A DNA stretch of 64,000 bases from positions 147,985-211,984 of the forward strand of contig ML976761.1 of NCBI GenBank assembly GCA_010015655.1, read 5' to 3'. The translations under genes and the position numbers were made by a program. Origin of the DNA: Bimuria novae-zelandiae CBS 107.79. Lineage: Eukaryota; Ascomycota; Dothideomycetes; Pleosporales; Didymosphaeriaceae. The notes below the pieces were generated by a model, which did no database searches, was not told where the DNA came from, and was given only the letters and a program-made list of their open reading frames with translations. Of this stretch, positions 1 to 11,641 are shown piece after piece. Positions within the stretch are counted from its first letter, which is position 1. Each line of letters begins with the position of its first letter.

Positions 1-383
1 CCCGCCTCTCCCGCCTCTTCCTCATCCTCGAAGCCCAATTCGGCGCCTCATCCCTCACGCCGCTCTCCCACCCGCGCACATCCTCCTCTCTCCCACCCCT
101 CAACCCCCCCTCCACCAACGGCACCCCCGACGTATCCGCCCCCTACTCCGTCGCCGCCTCTCCATCCCTCTCCCCCGAGCTCTCCCCCGAGGACAAAGCC
201 GAGCTGCGCCGCCTGCACAACCTCGGCATTCCTGTCCCCGGTATAGAGATTAAATTCGACAAGTACGCCGCGCGCGTGTGGCTCGAGGACTTGGACGTCG
301 AGTGTGCGAATAAGACGCTCAAGGCGAGAATTAAGGCTGTTGTGGAGAGGGGCGTCGAGACGGTTAGTGGGCTGTGGGCGTGA
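1..383 (+). CDS. ysh1: 3' end of YSH1/CPSF-73-like mRNA 3'-end-processing endonuclease (partial)
   Basis: Open reading frame entering from the left edge (codons in frame with position 3) and ending at TGA 381-383; about 126 residues are visible. The C-terminal part has the pattern GIPVPGIEIKFDKYAARVW followed by ECANKTLKARIKAVVERGVETVSGLW. I recognise this as the C-terminal CPSF73-100/Ysh1 domain of the nuclear cleavage and polyadenylation factor endonuclease. The upstream part contains a line like LFLILEAQFG and a Ser/Pro-rich linker, as in fungal orthologues. The metallo-beta-lactamase catalytic core would lie left of the window and cannot be checked here. Assignment rests on memory of the family's C-terminus, so fairly but not fully sure. 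Confidence 0.72.
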   Translation, partial: RLSRLFLILEAQFGASSLTPLSHPRTSSSLPPLNPPSTNGTPDVSAPYSVAASPSLSPELSPEDKAELRRLHNLGIPVPGIEIKFDKYAARVWLEDLDVECANKTLKARIKAVVERGVETVSGLWA

Positions 384-1289
384 GCGTAAGAGATTTTTAA
401 ATCAATTGGTGAGAATGTGGTTACCCAGGGTATACGTGAGGGCGGGGCATGAAGATGATAGGGCAAAGTGGAAGTATGGCGTTTTGTTGGGAATTGTGCT
501 TGGTGGTTTGGTGGGTTCTCGAGGGTCATACAAACCGGTACTGCAAAGGAAGGTTGTTGAAGTTTTGGTTGTCTTGGGGTCTCGGTTATAAGGGTCAAAG
601 TTGTATTTGTAGTCTGCCTCTTTGCCACTTATCTATGTACCTTTCACCCACACATGTCTCTTGCTGTACCCAGGTGTGACTCGCACATATGAAATGATGT
701 GACGCCCACGCATAGGAATCATTCTGCCCATCCCAGCGAAAGAAAAAAAGGGTCTTGGTGACATGCTAATATCTGTCATTAGTTCCTTTTGCTAATGTAC
801 ACACCCGTCGAGAGTCCACCCCAATTGAGACGTCCACAATATCTAGGGAGTGCGGAGAGCCGCAGAAGCCTTCCCAGTCCTTAATGTGTATCTGCATCCC
901 CAGCTCCTTCTCCGTTCGTCCAGATTCCGAAACATCCAGAGACATCTGTCGAAGACGTCATCCATCAGCGAGATTCTTGGGTGAACAGAGGGAGTGGGGA
1001 TGTCTAATGTATGAAAATTCAGAAAAGAAAAAGCAGGGTAGATATGATTCCAAAGACAGTAAACAGCCAGGATTTAGACAAGGTGATTTATTGTTGGGAC
1101 TGGATGAGAGCCACCAGAGACGCAATTTCAGAGAGAAGAGATTGTAGTGAAGCGCCGGTGGGTACTTCAGAGAGGCTGGAACGGGGGCACGCTCGGGTCG
1201 ATGTCCTCGCTTGTAATGTGCTGATAGATGAGCACGTTGACGCTAAGTAGGTCAGCACCAGAAGAGATCTCGTGGCCATCATGATTCGC
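384..1289. other. intergenic, convergent 3' regions
   Basis: About 900 bp between the stop of the YSH1-like gene and the stop of the GNAT gene, which converge. Only short overlapping open frames are present, with no start context, no splice-consistent extension and no recognisable protein. It presumably holds the two 3' UTRs; I see nothing else. Confidence 0.5.
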
Positions 1290-3750
1290 TTACACTTTAC
1301 CAAGTTTATGGCCAACCTTGAGCAAGTCGCCTCGCTCGTGGAAACCGAACTTCCGCATGAACTCACCGATCCATTTCGTGTCCTCTTTATCAGGATAAGG
1401 AACGTTGCAAAGGACGGCCTTGACCACGCGACGAGAGCCATACTTGAGGTATTCTCCGTGATTGATCCACTCGTAACCGCCTTTGGCAGGGTAGCTCGTG
1501 TTGACCATTTCGAGCAGACGGTCCAGAAGACACTTGGCAATGTTTTGGCGTAAGAAGTCTGGATGGACGTAAAATTCGAGCTCGAACGTAAAGCGGTACA
1601 AGCTGCCCTTGTCGCAAAAATCATCCATGAAGGCCATGCCGACAATGCGCTCATTGACATAATCTTGATGACCTCTCTGGCGGGGACCCTTTTGAACTGC
1701 AACGATATACGGGAGGCCCTCGGCGGTAATTGCGTGAATCCGGTCCACAATTTCGTTAAGGCTTCGATCCTTGAACTCTGGGACACTGATTGATTGTCTG
1801 ACATAGTGGTTGTAGAGTTCCTAATCGTCATGTCAGCGCTGTCTACAGTTCGTGTCATCGCCGGATACACAGTATAGTGTTCGAGGTGTTGGAGGACTTA
1901 CCTGAATGCTTGTGGCGTCCGCGGGGACGACGGGTCTGAAGTAGACGTTGGCCAAGGGACGATAGCCCGGATGGGAGGGAGGTGGCAGCTCTTGCATCGC
2001 TATGGGCCTATTTTGCTTCTGCTTACGCCTCCTGTTGTGTGCGGTCTTCTTCTGTGCAATGTTCCTCAGATTTTGTTCCAGAGACCTGCCAGCACCTGGC
2101 CTGGCGTTCTCTTCGTCTTCCATATCAAGGACTGATTTGGCTGGGTGCTGGAGCGGGTTCAGGAAATCGCTATCCTGAGTATACTCCTCCCAGAACGGAC
2201 GATACTCAGAGATGTCGATGTCGCTTAGCGGTGGAGGCGCACGGCTTGGGAGAGCCTGCCAAAATAACTGCGGCGCATCGCCCTCGATCCTAGTGGGTAT
2301 CCAAGTTCGCGGGGCTATCTCCTTGTTCACCGTTTGCTTAGCGACGATCTGGCCGTCGATCAAGACGACACCTCCTTCAACCTGGAGTACGTCAGCCGCG
2401 AATATTGTGTTCATCCTTGGACTGTCCATAGGCGCGAGATAGTTCTATGGGGGCTGAACTTACTTCGTGGCCCAGGTAGTCGGCCTCAGCCAGCAGATCG
2501 GTCAAGTTCACGACGCAGCTCTGATGGTGGCCGTTGATCCACTTCTCGATGCTCGCGCCAAAATGACGATCAGTGAAGGTGTGACGGGCTGACCAGCTCT
2601 CCGGCGGCGGAAGCCAATCGCCGTTCCAGTCGATCAACTTCTTCACGTCGTAATCTGGATCGCCGTTGCTGTCCGACTTGTGTTCAACATCCCACTCGCC
2701 CTCGTCATCTGTAACCGGTCTCATGTCACGATTCTTCGGCCACATATGACGGCCCTTGCGAACAGGGGAAGGCCAGCCGTTGCGCTTCTTCGTCTTCAGC
2801 TGCGGGGGAGGCACAGGAGTCGGTTCCTCGTAACCCCACGCCGCGTTCATCTGTGCTTCTGCATCGGTGAGCGGCGTTGCCTGTCCCCATCCGGCTGACG
2901 CTTGGTTTTGCTGAGCTGGGGTGGGTGGAGGCGAAAGCGGTGCCTGCGGCTGTCCATTGACAGTCTTCCTAGAGGGTTATCAGTAAATCTTTCAACAACC
3001 AGGCACAATACTATGTGCCTTTGGTAGGGGATCCAAATGCGCCAAACTTACAGTTCGAGCTGCGCCAGCCCCGCAGGTGTAGACTCAACATCTGCCGGCC
3101 GCACTACCGTGGCGCTGCCTGTAGACGGCGGCGTGTTGTTGGCGAGCGCGGATGCATCCTTGCGCTGCTTCTTGCGGATGTGAGGAGGAATGTATTCGCT
3201 GTTTCGTGTCATCGGGCTGGTTTGTTGGTTTCCGCGTAGGTTGCTGGAAAGTACTTGGTGTTGTTGAACAGATTCACCGGCGTGCGACGGAGTCGAGTTT
3301 GAAGGTGCTGGCGTGGAAGGCGCGGCCGGGTGAAAAGAGGAAGGCGCCAAGCGGGTATTGGAGTCACTTGGGACAATACCTCCGCTGGAAGCCTTGCCTG
3401 CTGTCTTGCCCGGTGGGGTACCAAACCTCTGCGGCTTGCAATTCTGCGGCTGGTTCTATCATTATATCAGCAAGAGTAGGTAATACGGAAGCAGATAATA
3501 GGGTAAGGCAGACGCCCGCCGATTTGACTGCCGAAGCTAGACAATCTCGGTGACTCTGACGGGCTGGTTGTCCTGGCTCATGTACCTTTCGCGCATTGAA
3601 CTTCGTCTGCTGTTGCGACGTCGGCTGGTCCATGGCAGAAGTATTGGATTGAGTCATTTCTTGTTGCAAAGGTTGAGTGTTCGCATCTTCTTGAACAGGT
3701 GCCTGCATGCTGTAAATGGTTTCGCGGCCCACCCTGGCGTAGAAGGCCAT
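1290..3750 (-). CDS. GNAT-fold acetyltransferase-like protein, five exons, 694 aa
   Basis: Exons on the minus strand: 3750-3586, 3455-3052, 2968-2464, 2381-1902 and 1820-1290; all introns are GT-AG and the total is 2085 nt (694 aa plus stop). The N-terminal about 350 residues are Gln/Pro/Ser-rich and disordered, with a SEYIPPHIRKKQ patch as in many RNA-associated fungal proteins. The middle has a conserved-looking block (WDVEHKSDSNGDPDYDVKKLIDWNG style). The last about 180 residues look like an acyl-CoA N-acyltransferase fold: IVGMAFMDDF strand, FELEFYVHP strand, then RQNIAKCLLDRLLE in the acetyl-CoA-binding loop/helix position, ending KFGFHERGDL. Substrate unknown. The ATG at 3748-3750 is the first in frame. 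I infer a large fungal family with an N-terminal disordered region and a C-terminal GNAT domain. Confidence 0.75.
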
Positions 3751-4181
3751 GGTGAAGACTTCTTATGCCTATCCAAAGCACTTGTAACCAAAGAACTGCA
3801 ATCACGGACCCAGCTTCGGGGTCTGCAAAGCGAAAGTAGAAATGTAAGAGTGAGAGATAGGTAGAAGAAGGTGGGAGGATAGCTTTTATACCAAGAAGGT
3901 GCTGCCTTAGCCCATCGCTGAAACGGAGGTGAGAGATACAATGGGAAGAGCTAATTGAGAGGCTCAACTAACTCCCATTGTCCTTGTACACTCACTAATA
4001 CAAATGAGGAAGACTAGAGAGATCGGTCTGCGCATAGCAAGAGTCCTGCGTCGAATGGATGGTCGTGCAGATGCCAAATGGTTCGTTGTAGTCCGGGAAT
4101 GGAAGGTTTAACCGACATTGGAGAGCTCCACTATGGATTCTGCCTGGCTTGCAGTTCGACACGACACACAACACGGTCAAC
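3751..4181. other. divergent intergenic/promoter region
   Basis: About 430 bp between the divergently oriented GNAT and Arl2-like genes; it must hold both promoters and 5' UTRs. It has AT-richer stretches but no clear TATA box placed for either gene, and no coding frame I would accept. Confidence 0.45.
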
Positions 4182-4983
4182 ATGTTGTCCATTTTACGAA
4201 AAGCGCGTCTGAAGGACAAGGAGATGAGGATTTTGATGTTGTGCGTGATCTGGCTCATTCAAATGGTGATGCTGCTGATAGTTCGCACCCAGGGGACTCG
4301 ATAATGCAGGAAAGACAACCATCGTAAAGAAGATCATGAACGAAGACGTCAACAGTGTCAGTCCCACGCTGGGGTTTATCATTAAAACCATTGAGTATGA
4401 CGGGTAGGGAAGCACTCATGAAATGGTTGCGACGCGCATACTGACGAACGAAGCTACAAGCTGAACATTTGTACAGCACCTACAGTCAGCTGCGAGCATC
4501 CAGGTTACTGATCTTTCAGGGGATGTGGGCGGTCAAAAGACGCTGCGGACGTATTGGAAGAACTACTTCGAGAAGACGGACACGCTCATCTGGGTCGTTG
4601 ACGCGACAGATCGTGAGCGCATCGATGACTGCCGACATGAGCTGGAGGGGCTGTTGCTTGAGGAGGTTCGTGACAGCGGCAAGGAGCTGCACTTTCCCCG
4701 CTGACACACACACAGCGGCTCATGGGCGCAAGCTTGCTCGTGTTCAAGAACAAGAGCGACGTCTCGGGTGCCATGACTGAGGATGAGGTTCGCCAGGTAC
4801 GTGGGGTGTGACGTACAAGAGGCCCGTTGTCAGGCCAATAACGCGGTGCAGGGTCTGCGGCTCGACGCTATCAAGACGCATAAATGGACCATTATGGCGT
4901 GCAGCGCGATGACCGGCGCAAACCTGCAGGAAGGGCTGCAGTGGGTGGTGCAGGACGCGAAAAGCAGGCTGTTCCTCTATTGA
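4182..4983 (+). CDS. arl2: Arl2-type ARF-like small GTPase, six exons, 181 aa
   Basis: Exons 4182-4240, 4293-4403, 4454-4470, 4520-4665, 4716-4796 and 4852-4983, all GT-AG, total 546 nt. The protein has the Arl2 N-terminus ([18 protein letters not shown]), P-loop GLDNAGKTT, switch I threonine in SPTLGF, switch II DVGGQ with [12 protein letters not shown], the NKxD guanine motif as NKSD, and a CSA-type motif (ACSAMTG). Arl2 (yeast Cin4, fission yeast Alp41) acts with tubulin-folding cofactor D and TBCE in alpha/beta-tubulin biogenesis and microtubule stability. Unlike ARF1 it lacks the N-terminal myristoylation Gly2. Length is close to the usual 184 residues. Exon 3 is only 17 nt, and automated annotation could miss it. 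Confidence 0.93.
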
Positions 4984-5391
4984 TCCACTCGGGATGCTGA
5001 TGTAGGGTTGAGGTGTGGGCGGCTGCAAGGGGAAACGCTATTCCGTGGTTGACAAGTGGGCAATGGGTGGATGCTACAAGCGCGGCAACGGCGTCGGGCC
5101 CGTCAGCTGTTGGGATGCAAAACAAACAAGAACACTCGATGAAGCACCCTCCTCTAGGTACTCTGAAATTTCCAGCGTCGGTGCGGTGCAGTCCCCCGCT
5201 TCTCATTCATTTGAATTTAGCCCCGATCTGCGTTTCATCAAACTCGAAACGACCGGGGGCCAAGGCAGTGACCCGAGTGCTCGTGTAACTCTGCGTCCGT
5301 GTGTTTAGCACCAATTCACCCCAGCACTACGTTTTGTTTGCAGGAAACACCGAATTGGTGTGTTTACTAGGGAGCAGTGGCCGCATGCACA
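4984..5391. other. intergenic: Arl2 3' UTR and promoter of the gelsolin gene
   Basis: About 400 bp with no convincing coding frame; short open frames here have no homology I recognise. It must carry the upstream gene's terminator and the 5' region of the DUF4045/gelsolin gene. Confidence 0.45.
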
Positions 5392-8300
5392 ATGTCAAAC
5401 CCAGACGAGGTCGATCCTCGCCAGTTCCTCGAGCGCATGCGTACCATGTCGGAGCAGCGAGACCAAGAGGACGCCACGCGTATCAAGAAGCTGGAGGAGG
5501 AATTGATACAGGGCCGTAGCGAGCGACTCGCGCGCCGAGCAGGTATGCCTTTGCTCAATTTACCCAGAGCCGCTTTTCGTAGACGTCGAGCGAGCTGACC
5601 AAAACACCAGAACGGGCACGCTCTCTGTCCCCAGACAAGCCGATCACGCCGCAGTCGCAACATCGCTCCGTCGCCGACACGCCTTGCAGCGTCCAAGAGA
5701 AGCTCGCCGACACACCGACGCCGAACATGGAGCCGCCTTCGCAGGAGAGCGCCCGCGACGACTCGCTGCAGCGGCTGACGGGCTCGGCAGCCCAAGTTCT
5801 GGAGGACACTGAACCGAAGAAGCCCACCCCGAGCGCAGCCGCATTGGGCCGCTCCGGCACACTCTCGTGGCAGCAGCGACGGCCGCTGTCGGGCAGCACG
5901 CGGAGGCCACTTTCGGTCGCGTCGAGCTCTGCGGAAAGAATGGCACCAGGCTCGCCACGCACCTCGGAGCCGCCCTCTCCAGAGCGACCGCCCTCGCGGA
6001 CCCAGATAGCGCAGTCGCTGGGTGCCAAGGACCCCTCGTGGTTCAGACAGACGGCAGACCGCGGAGTCGGCTCTGCGGCATACAGGAAGAACCAGGAGGA
6101 CAGCGTCACCGAGACCGGCTCCGTGTCCAGGAGGAAGCAGCTGCCAGGCATGTCGCGTGAATCGACCACCGAGCCCGAGCCCGAGCCCGAGCCAACGTCT
6201 CCGCCGCCGGAGAGTGCTCGCTCGAGTGGTTCCCTTCGCAGCAGCGCTCTCCTCGCCCATCGCCCCTCCGCAAGTGCATCGCTCTCCGGCGGGGATGACG
6301 AATCCACCGCAAAAGGAAAGACGCCGCTTCCCGTGCTCGACGCGCAGAAGTTCGCGCTGCCACCAGAAAGCGGATCGTCGACCGATGGAGGCGATCGGGC
6401 GGCAACGCGAGCGCTCGCAATGTCGCCGACCCAAGGGCGGATATCTCCCGAGCGACCGTCGTCTCCCACCAAGGGCATGGGAGGCTTTGTCCAGAGCGCG
6501 ATAATGAAGCGTAGCGACAGTGTGAGCAAGAGGTGGAGCGCACAAGCACCCCCGACCCTCAGCAGGCAGAACTCGACTCTGAGCAACCGCGGCAGCACTT
6601 ACGGCACGCTGTCTCGGTCAGATGCCAGACCAAGCACGCTGAGCCGTCACAACTCAATCGAGCCGTCATCGCGCCCAACCTCTAGCTCTAGCAATGCAAC
6701 CATCACAAGAGACGCTGCAGAGAGCGCACAGAGACCGGAATTCGTCAAGCCTGCGCTGCCTCGCCACAGCCGTAGCAAGTCTGTCGCGTCCACGTTCAGC
6801 GAAGGTCAACCGCAAACGGAAGAAATGTCCCCTCCGAGTCCGTCGAAACGTTGGAGTCCCACAAAATCAAGCTGGCTGGAAAATGCGTTGAACAAGAAGC
6901 CAGAATCGCCAAAGCTTCAACAACCACCTCCGCAACAGCCCGCTTGGATGAGCGAGCTTAGTCGCATCAAACAGCAGCGTGGAAGCGTAGATTTCGGCAA
7001 GACCAGTCCATTGCAAAGCCCACCTGCTGACGCCCGAGCCTCTGGCAGGTCCTCGCCCATCAAGGATGTGCAATTACGGCCTGTGAGCTTACGCAGCCGT
7101 TCTGAATCGCCCAAGAAAGAAGCAGCCCCTGTCACCGAGAAACCCGTAGAGCTAGTGCAGAGCTTGCCTGAACCGTCGGAAGCTGTCAAGAAAGAGCACG
7201 ACCGGGTTGAGGAAGGTGAAGAGCCGGTGCAATCGGTCTTAAAGCTAAAACCAGTAGTGGCTACTAAACCATCAACTACTGTGAGGGAAGATGCTAAGGC
7301 GACGGATGTGGCGGAGTCCCCAAGTAAGGAGTCCGAATCACCCAAGAGCCCGCCTGCCGTAACCAGCGCCAAACCTACGATTTCCTCGTCTCGGTTTGCC
7401 AAAGATCCCGCCCTTTCATCTCCCGCTGCGAAGCCAAAGCCGGACACTCCTCCAAAGAAAGACTTCCGTGCAACGTTGAAGTCACGCCAACCCGCTTCGA
7501 ACGCTGAAAAGAAGGAGGAGGTGAACGAGTTACAGAACGTCTTTGGCAAGTTGAGACGAGCGGAGACCAAAAACTATGTTGCACCAGACACTTTCAAGAG
7601 CAACATCCTCGCAGGGAAAAGTGCTTTGAATGTGACAGGTGGCCCGAAACCCTCTGTTCGCAGGGATGAGTTCCGGGACAGCTTGGTGTCACAAAAGGCT
7701 GCCATGTTGGCAAAAGCCCAGGAAACTGGATCTGCGGCCCATAACAGGTCAGATAGCTCCGCGAAAGACGCTCCTCCCCCGGAAGCAATAGCAGTCCGAA
7801 AGACTCTGGGGAGATCGGACAGTATCTCCAAGCCTCCCCCGCCGAAAGAAACGGATGCAGCCCCGGAAGCCATTGCACGGAAACAAAGTCTTCGCACAAG
7901 CAAATCCCCGATACTTGACAAACCAAGCCAACCTGCTACACCCTTAGCATCCCAAGTGGCACCTGCCTTTAGATCAAGTAAACTTGCGGGCCGTTTCAAT
8001 CCGGCTTTGGCGAACATGTTGGCCAGAGGACCACCGACCATGGCTGGAAATGCAGGAACCACAAAGGAAGACATAGGAGAAAGCCCGACCAAACCGCCCG
8101 AAGAGGAGAAGACTGGTCCAGCTCCGGAGTTGACGCACATGACCAAGGGAAGGGCCCGGGGGCCTAAGAGACGAGCACCAGGAGCGAAGCAAGCTGATGC
8201 AAAAGCAAGCAGTACCCCACATAAAATGAATGCAGAAAAGATCGTTCCGATTGCGCCGGTTCCGTTGGTCAAAACTGAACATGTTTTGCCTAGCTCTGAG

Positions 8301-10472
8301 CCTTTGAAGACTGACGAGAGCCCAGACGATGCTCTAATGACCCGGACACCTGCCAGGAACTCCCTTAACGACAAGCCAATTACGCCAGCAAAGTCTCCGG
8401 ATCTGACCAAAAGGCTCTCGAAATCACCTACGCCAGAGCTGCCAAAGAAGCCTGCGTCTTTGGAGCTTAAGCGGGAGGTATCCTTGGAAGCTAAAGCCGC
8501 GCCGCAGAAGTCGCCTCTTCCGGCAACTACACAATCCTTCAAGCCCATATCATCACCCTCACCCTCCTCTTTCGCCAAGCAGTCTCCGATCGTCCAGCCA
8601 CGTTCGCTGTCGACACGTCCATCCAACACAGAAGATCCGGCATTGAAGGAGATTGCATCACCCGACACGGGTAGCGCAAGAAAGGAGGAGCGTTCGCCGA
8701 ACAAATCGTCGTTTTCTGTAAAGAGTGCTACAGCTTTGTGGGGCGCTCAGTCCGCGCCAGCATCGGCTGTTTCCAGCAAGCTGAAGTCGCCAATCAAACT
8801 TCCCACGAAAGCAGATGAGCAAGCAGCAATGGAGGATGCCGGCTTAGCAGCTCCCAAGGAGACTAAAAAGGTGCTACAACCCGAGCCTCTCGCTCCGAAA
8901 CCAAGACCCGCTGGTCTGGGGTTGGGTAGCCTGGGTAGCCTTGGTGGACTGGTTGCAGCACGATCGAGAGAATCGACTCCACCAAAGCCATACTCGGCAA
9001 AGATCTCACCTATTTCGCCGCCTATTACGAACAGACCGCAATCCGAACCTTTCAAACAGTCGCCCTCGCCGGAGAAGCCTGCTGGTATCTTCGCCGAGTT
9101 CTTCGACGAAGCCCCAGTGACCACGGGGGAGTTGCCGGAGAACATCGATACGGTCCGTATTTTGAAGAGTCCACCTTACGACCTGGGTCCTAATGGGAAG
9201 ATCAGGTTCATCCGGAAGCAGATCCATGAAGTAACTGGCGATGGGAAGTTGATCCCCATCCATGCACATGACGAGCATGTGCTTTTTCAGGACTCCATGT
9301 ATTTGTGCAGCCATACCTACAGCGAATCCAGCGGCTCTAAAACCACTGAAGTTTATCTCTGGGCCGGCAATGGGGTAGCTGATCCCACCCTAGAAGACGT
9401 TCAACTCTTCGCCAGGAATTATGCCAAGCAGAACTCAGGGAGATTAGTACCCATACGACCTGGGAAGGAAACACCGAACTTCATCGACGCACTTGGGGGT
9501 ATCATTGTCACGCGACGGGGAGCCTTTCCGCCTGCCAGGGAACACATGCTATGCGGACGTCGACACCTCGGTCGCCTCGTGTTTGACGAAGTTGATTTCG
9601 ATCTGAAGAGTCTCTGCTCAGGATACGCGTACATCATTTCTACAAATCGCAAGGTTTACCTCTGGAAAGGACGAGGATGTTGCGCAGAAGAATTGGCCGG
9701 GGCACGGTTGATGGGCATGGACTTGGCGCCAAATGGCGATTTCCTCGAGATCGAAGAAGGTGCTGAGCCCGATGAGATGCTGCAGGTGTTCCCTCCAAGC
9801 TTAGGTAAAGGGCCTGCGATTCCCCGATCGGCGGACCACTGGCGTTACAAGGCCTCCTCGGAACGGTACCAAGCGCGGCTCTTTAAGATTGAACAGCAGC
9901 AGTCGTCGGGATGGGGGAGCCTCCAGGTGAGCTCTTACCTTCCAGCCATGTTGCGCCGGCCGTCGTGGCAGTTTAATAGAAGGGCATCCACTGAACCGAA
10001 ACAGTCGCCAAGTCCACCCAAATCTCCACTTCCACCTGGGATGAGCACGAAGATTGTGGAGGTAATGCCGTTTTGCCAGCGGGATCTCGAGTCTGAGCAC
10101 ATATACGTCCTTGACGCGTACTTCGAGATGTACATGTAAGAATTTCTGAAGACACATTATTTGCTCAAACCCAAACTAACGGAATCTAGTATCATTGGCT
10201 CTCTTTCACGGTCGCAACATCATGCTTTCTCTACGGCACTTACCTTTGCACAAGAATACGTCATTCTCGCAGTGACGGAAGAAGACCGACCTATCAAACC
10301 GCCAACGACGATCGTACTGGAAGGCGTACCACGGGACATGAAGGCAGTATTCCGGCATTGGGATGACTCGATTGTACCCGCTGCTGGGCTCATGAATGGG
10401 AAACTTGGGCGCGGCAAGAGTCTCAGGATCGTCAGCATGGAGAAGGCGCTCGAAGCGACACGACGACGATGA
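5392..10472 (+). CDS. DUF4045/gelsolin-repeat actin-associated protein, 1652 aa
   Basis: Exons 5392-5542, 5611-10135 and 10190-10472; introns GT-AG, total 4959 nt. The first ATG giving MSNPDEVDPRQFLERMRTMSEQRDQEDATRIKKLEEEL fits a short N-terminal coiled coil. Residues about 60-1200 are Ser/Pro/Lys-rich and disordered, with many SPxK-like motifs, as in the fungal DUF4045 family. From about residue 1230 gelsolin-like repeats appear: the PPYDLGPNGKIRFIRKQ lead-in, LFQDSMYLCSHTY, TTEVYLWAGNG, then a second unit (LVFDEVDFDLKSLCSGYAYIISTNRKVYLWKGRG) and a third (EVMPFCQRDLESEHIYVLDAYFEMY). Gelsolin repeats cap, sever or bind actin; here the disordered tail is fungal-specific and the exact activity is inferred. 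The last intron falls inside the third repeat and is needed to keep the frame. Confidence 0.88.
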
Positions 10473-11258
10473 GACATTTTGAATCTTCCCTGCATACATT
10501 TGACGGGCGTTTTGGGGGACTAGCATGATGATGTGGGATCGATCTACACGACTTGCATGCATGGTCATGTTCATGATATGTTCCTTGGGAGTCAATGGTC
10601 GTATATGTGCCTCTGGCTTGCATCGTAGGCGGCCCGGAGGTGATGTTCCTTTCTTGTGGATATGTTGGTAGACAGGTGTTTAGGCGGTGGGAAGGTGGTG
10701 TAGTAGCAGAAACTGCGTTTTAGATCGACGCTTCCGCGGTCGCCGCCGTCTTCTTTGATATACATAATGTTTATCATGTACATCGGTACTCTCACTTAAG
10801 TCTTACGGCAACGACGGTACAGATAGATGCAAAAGTTAATTATCATGTGCATAACCTTCATATTGCCTGTTTTGGGATAACACGGGGCACTAAAAACCCA
10901 GGTGCTACAGTGTACCAATAATCTCACCACTAGCTAGCCCCCCTTAAGTTAATCGAATAGGCTAATAGCACTTGCCATTTCCTTTCATCCAGTCAATGGC
11001 TTCGAGGAAACATAGTTATAGCGACGATGAGACGACTGCACCTCCTGCACCACTCATTGATGTCCTTTTGCAGAGCAAAAGCCCGACCGTGTCCCCGCGC
11101 AGAACCTAGCCCACTTTCTATTTCTCAAATACTTTCTGGACTGCGCTCAATCCGAAGCTATATAACGCACCATGCTATTCCCACAAAGCACTTCGACACC
11201 ACATCTCTCCAAAAGCAACCTCTGCACTAACGCCGTCGCAACTATTTACTACCCAGCC
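10473..11258. other. intergenic
   Basis: About 790 bp between the gelsolin gene and the small secreted-protein gene. AT-rich patches around 10.75-10.97 kb, a TATAA-like string near 11.16 kb (gctatataacgc) about 100 bp before the next ATG, and no acceptable coding frame. Confidence 0.45.
11157..11164 (+). promoter_or_regulatory. TATA-like element of the secreted-protein gene
   Basis: The string ctatataa lies about 95 bp upstream of ATG 11259 and is followed by a pyrimidine/CA-rich stretch, a plausible core promoter. Position and spacing are consistent; no experimental support. Confidence 0.4.
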
Positions 11259-11641
11259 ATGCGCCTCCCCACCCTCTCCCTCCTCGCCTCCCTCTTATCC
11301 ACAAGCTCAACCACACCCCTCGCACCCCGCGGCATCGCCAACGTCTTCATGTACAGCGGCGACAGCTGCAGCGGTCGACTAGACCGCTTCGCCATCACGA
11401 GCGGCGAGTTCTGCGTCCCGGCAGCAGAAACGAAACGGTCTATCCGGGTCACTGGAAGGTGTGTTCTTCGCTTCTATTATGAGTGGCATGGTAATGGATG
11501 GCTGATGGGTTTAGCGACTGCAAGGTCAAAATGTGGAGTTCAGCGGATTGTAAAGGGAATGCGTGGATGGGGACGGGGAAGGGGATGGATGGGGCGTGTG
11601 TGGGGCCGGTTGCTTATGGGAGTGTTACGGTGGAGTGTTAG
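11259..11641 (+). CDS. small secreted six-cysteine protein with two similar halves, 108 aa
   Basis: Exons 11259-11458 and 11515-11641 with a 56-bp GT-AG intron containing a branch-site-like GCTGATG; total 327 nt. Residues 1-22 form a signal peptide (basic start, Leu/Ser-rich core). The mature part has six cysteines (37, 52, 69, 79, 95, 108) and two halves aligning at an offset of 42: V29-x-M-Y-S-x3-C37-x-G39 with V71-x-M-W-S-x3-C79-x-G81; C52 with C95; S61-I-x-V with S103-V-x-V. The spacing V-x-[hydrophobic]-aromatic-x4-C-x-G resembles the Greek-key signature of beta/gamma-crystallin-like proteins, with Cys in the place of an aromatic. That fold call is inference. Could be an apoplastic effector or antimicrobial; function unknown. 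Without the intron the frame runs into unrelated sequence, so gene finders may miscall it. Confidence 0.75.

Noticed and set aside
1088..1870. 260-codon minus-strand frame overlapping the last GNAT exon
   Set aside because: It lies in another frame over the GNAT domain, which has clear conserved sequence and proper splice sites.
5367..8704. Long minus-strand frames (up to 392, 347 and 376 codons) opposite the DUF4045/gelsolin gene
   Set aside because: They are shadows created by the GC-rich, Ser/Pro-rich codon use of the plus-strand gene; no conserved protein features.
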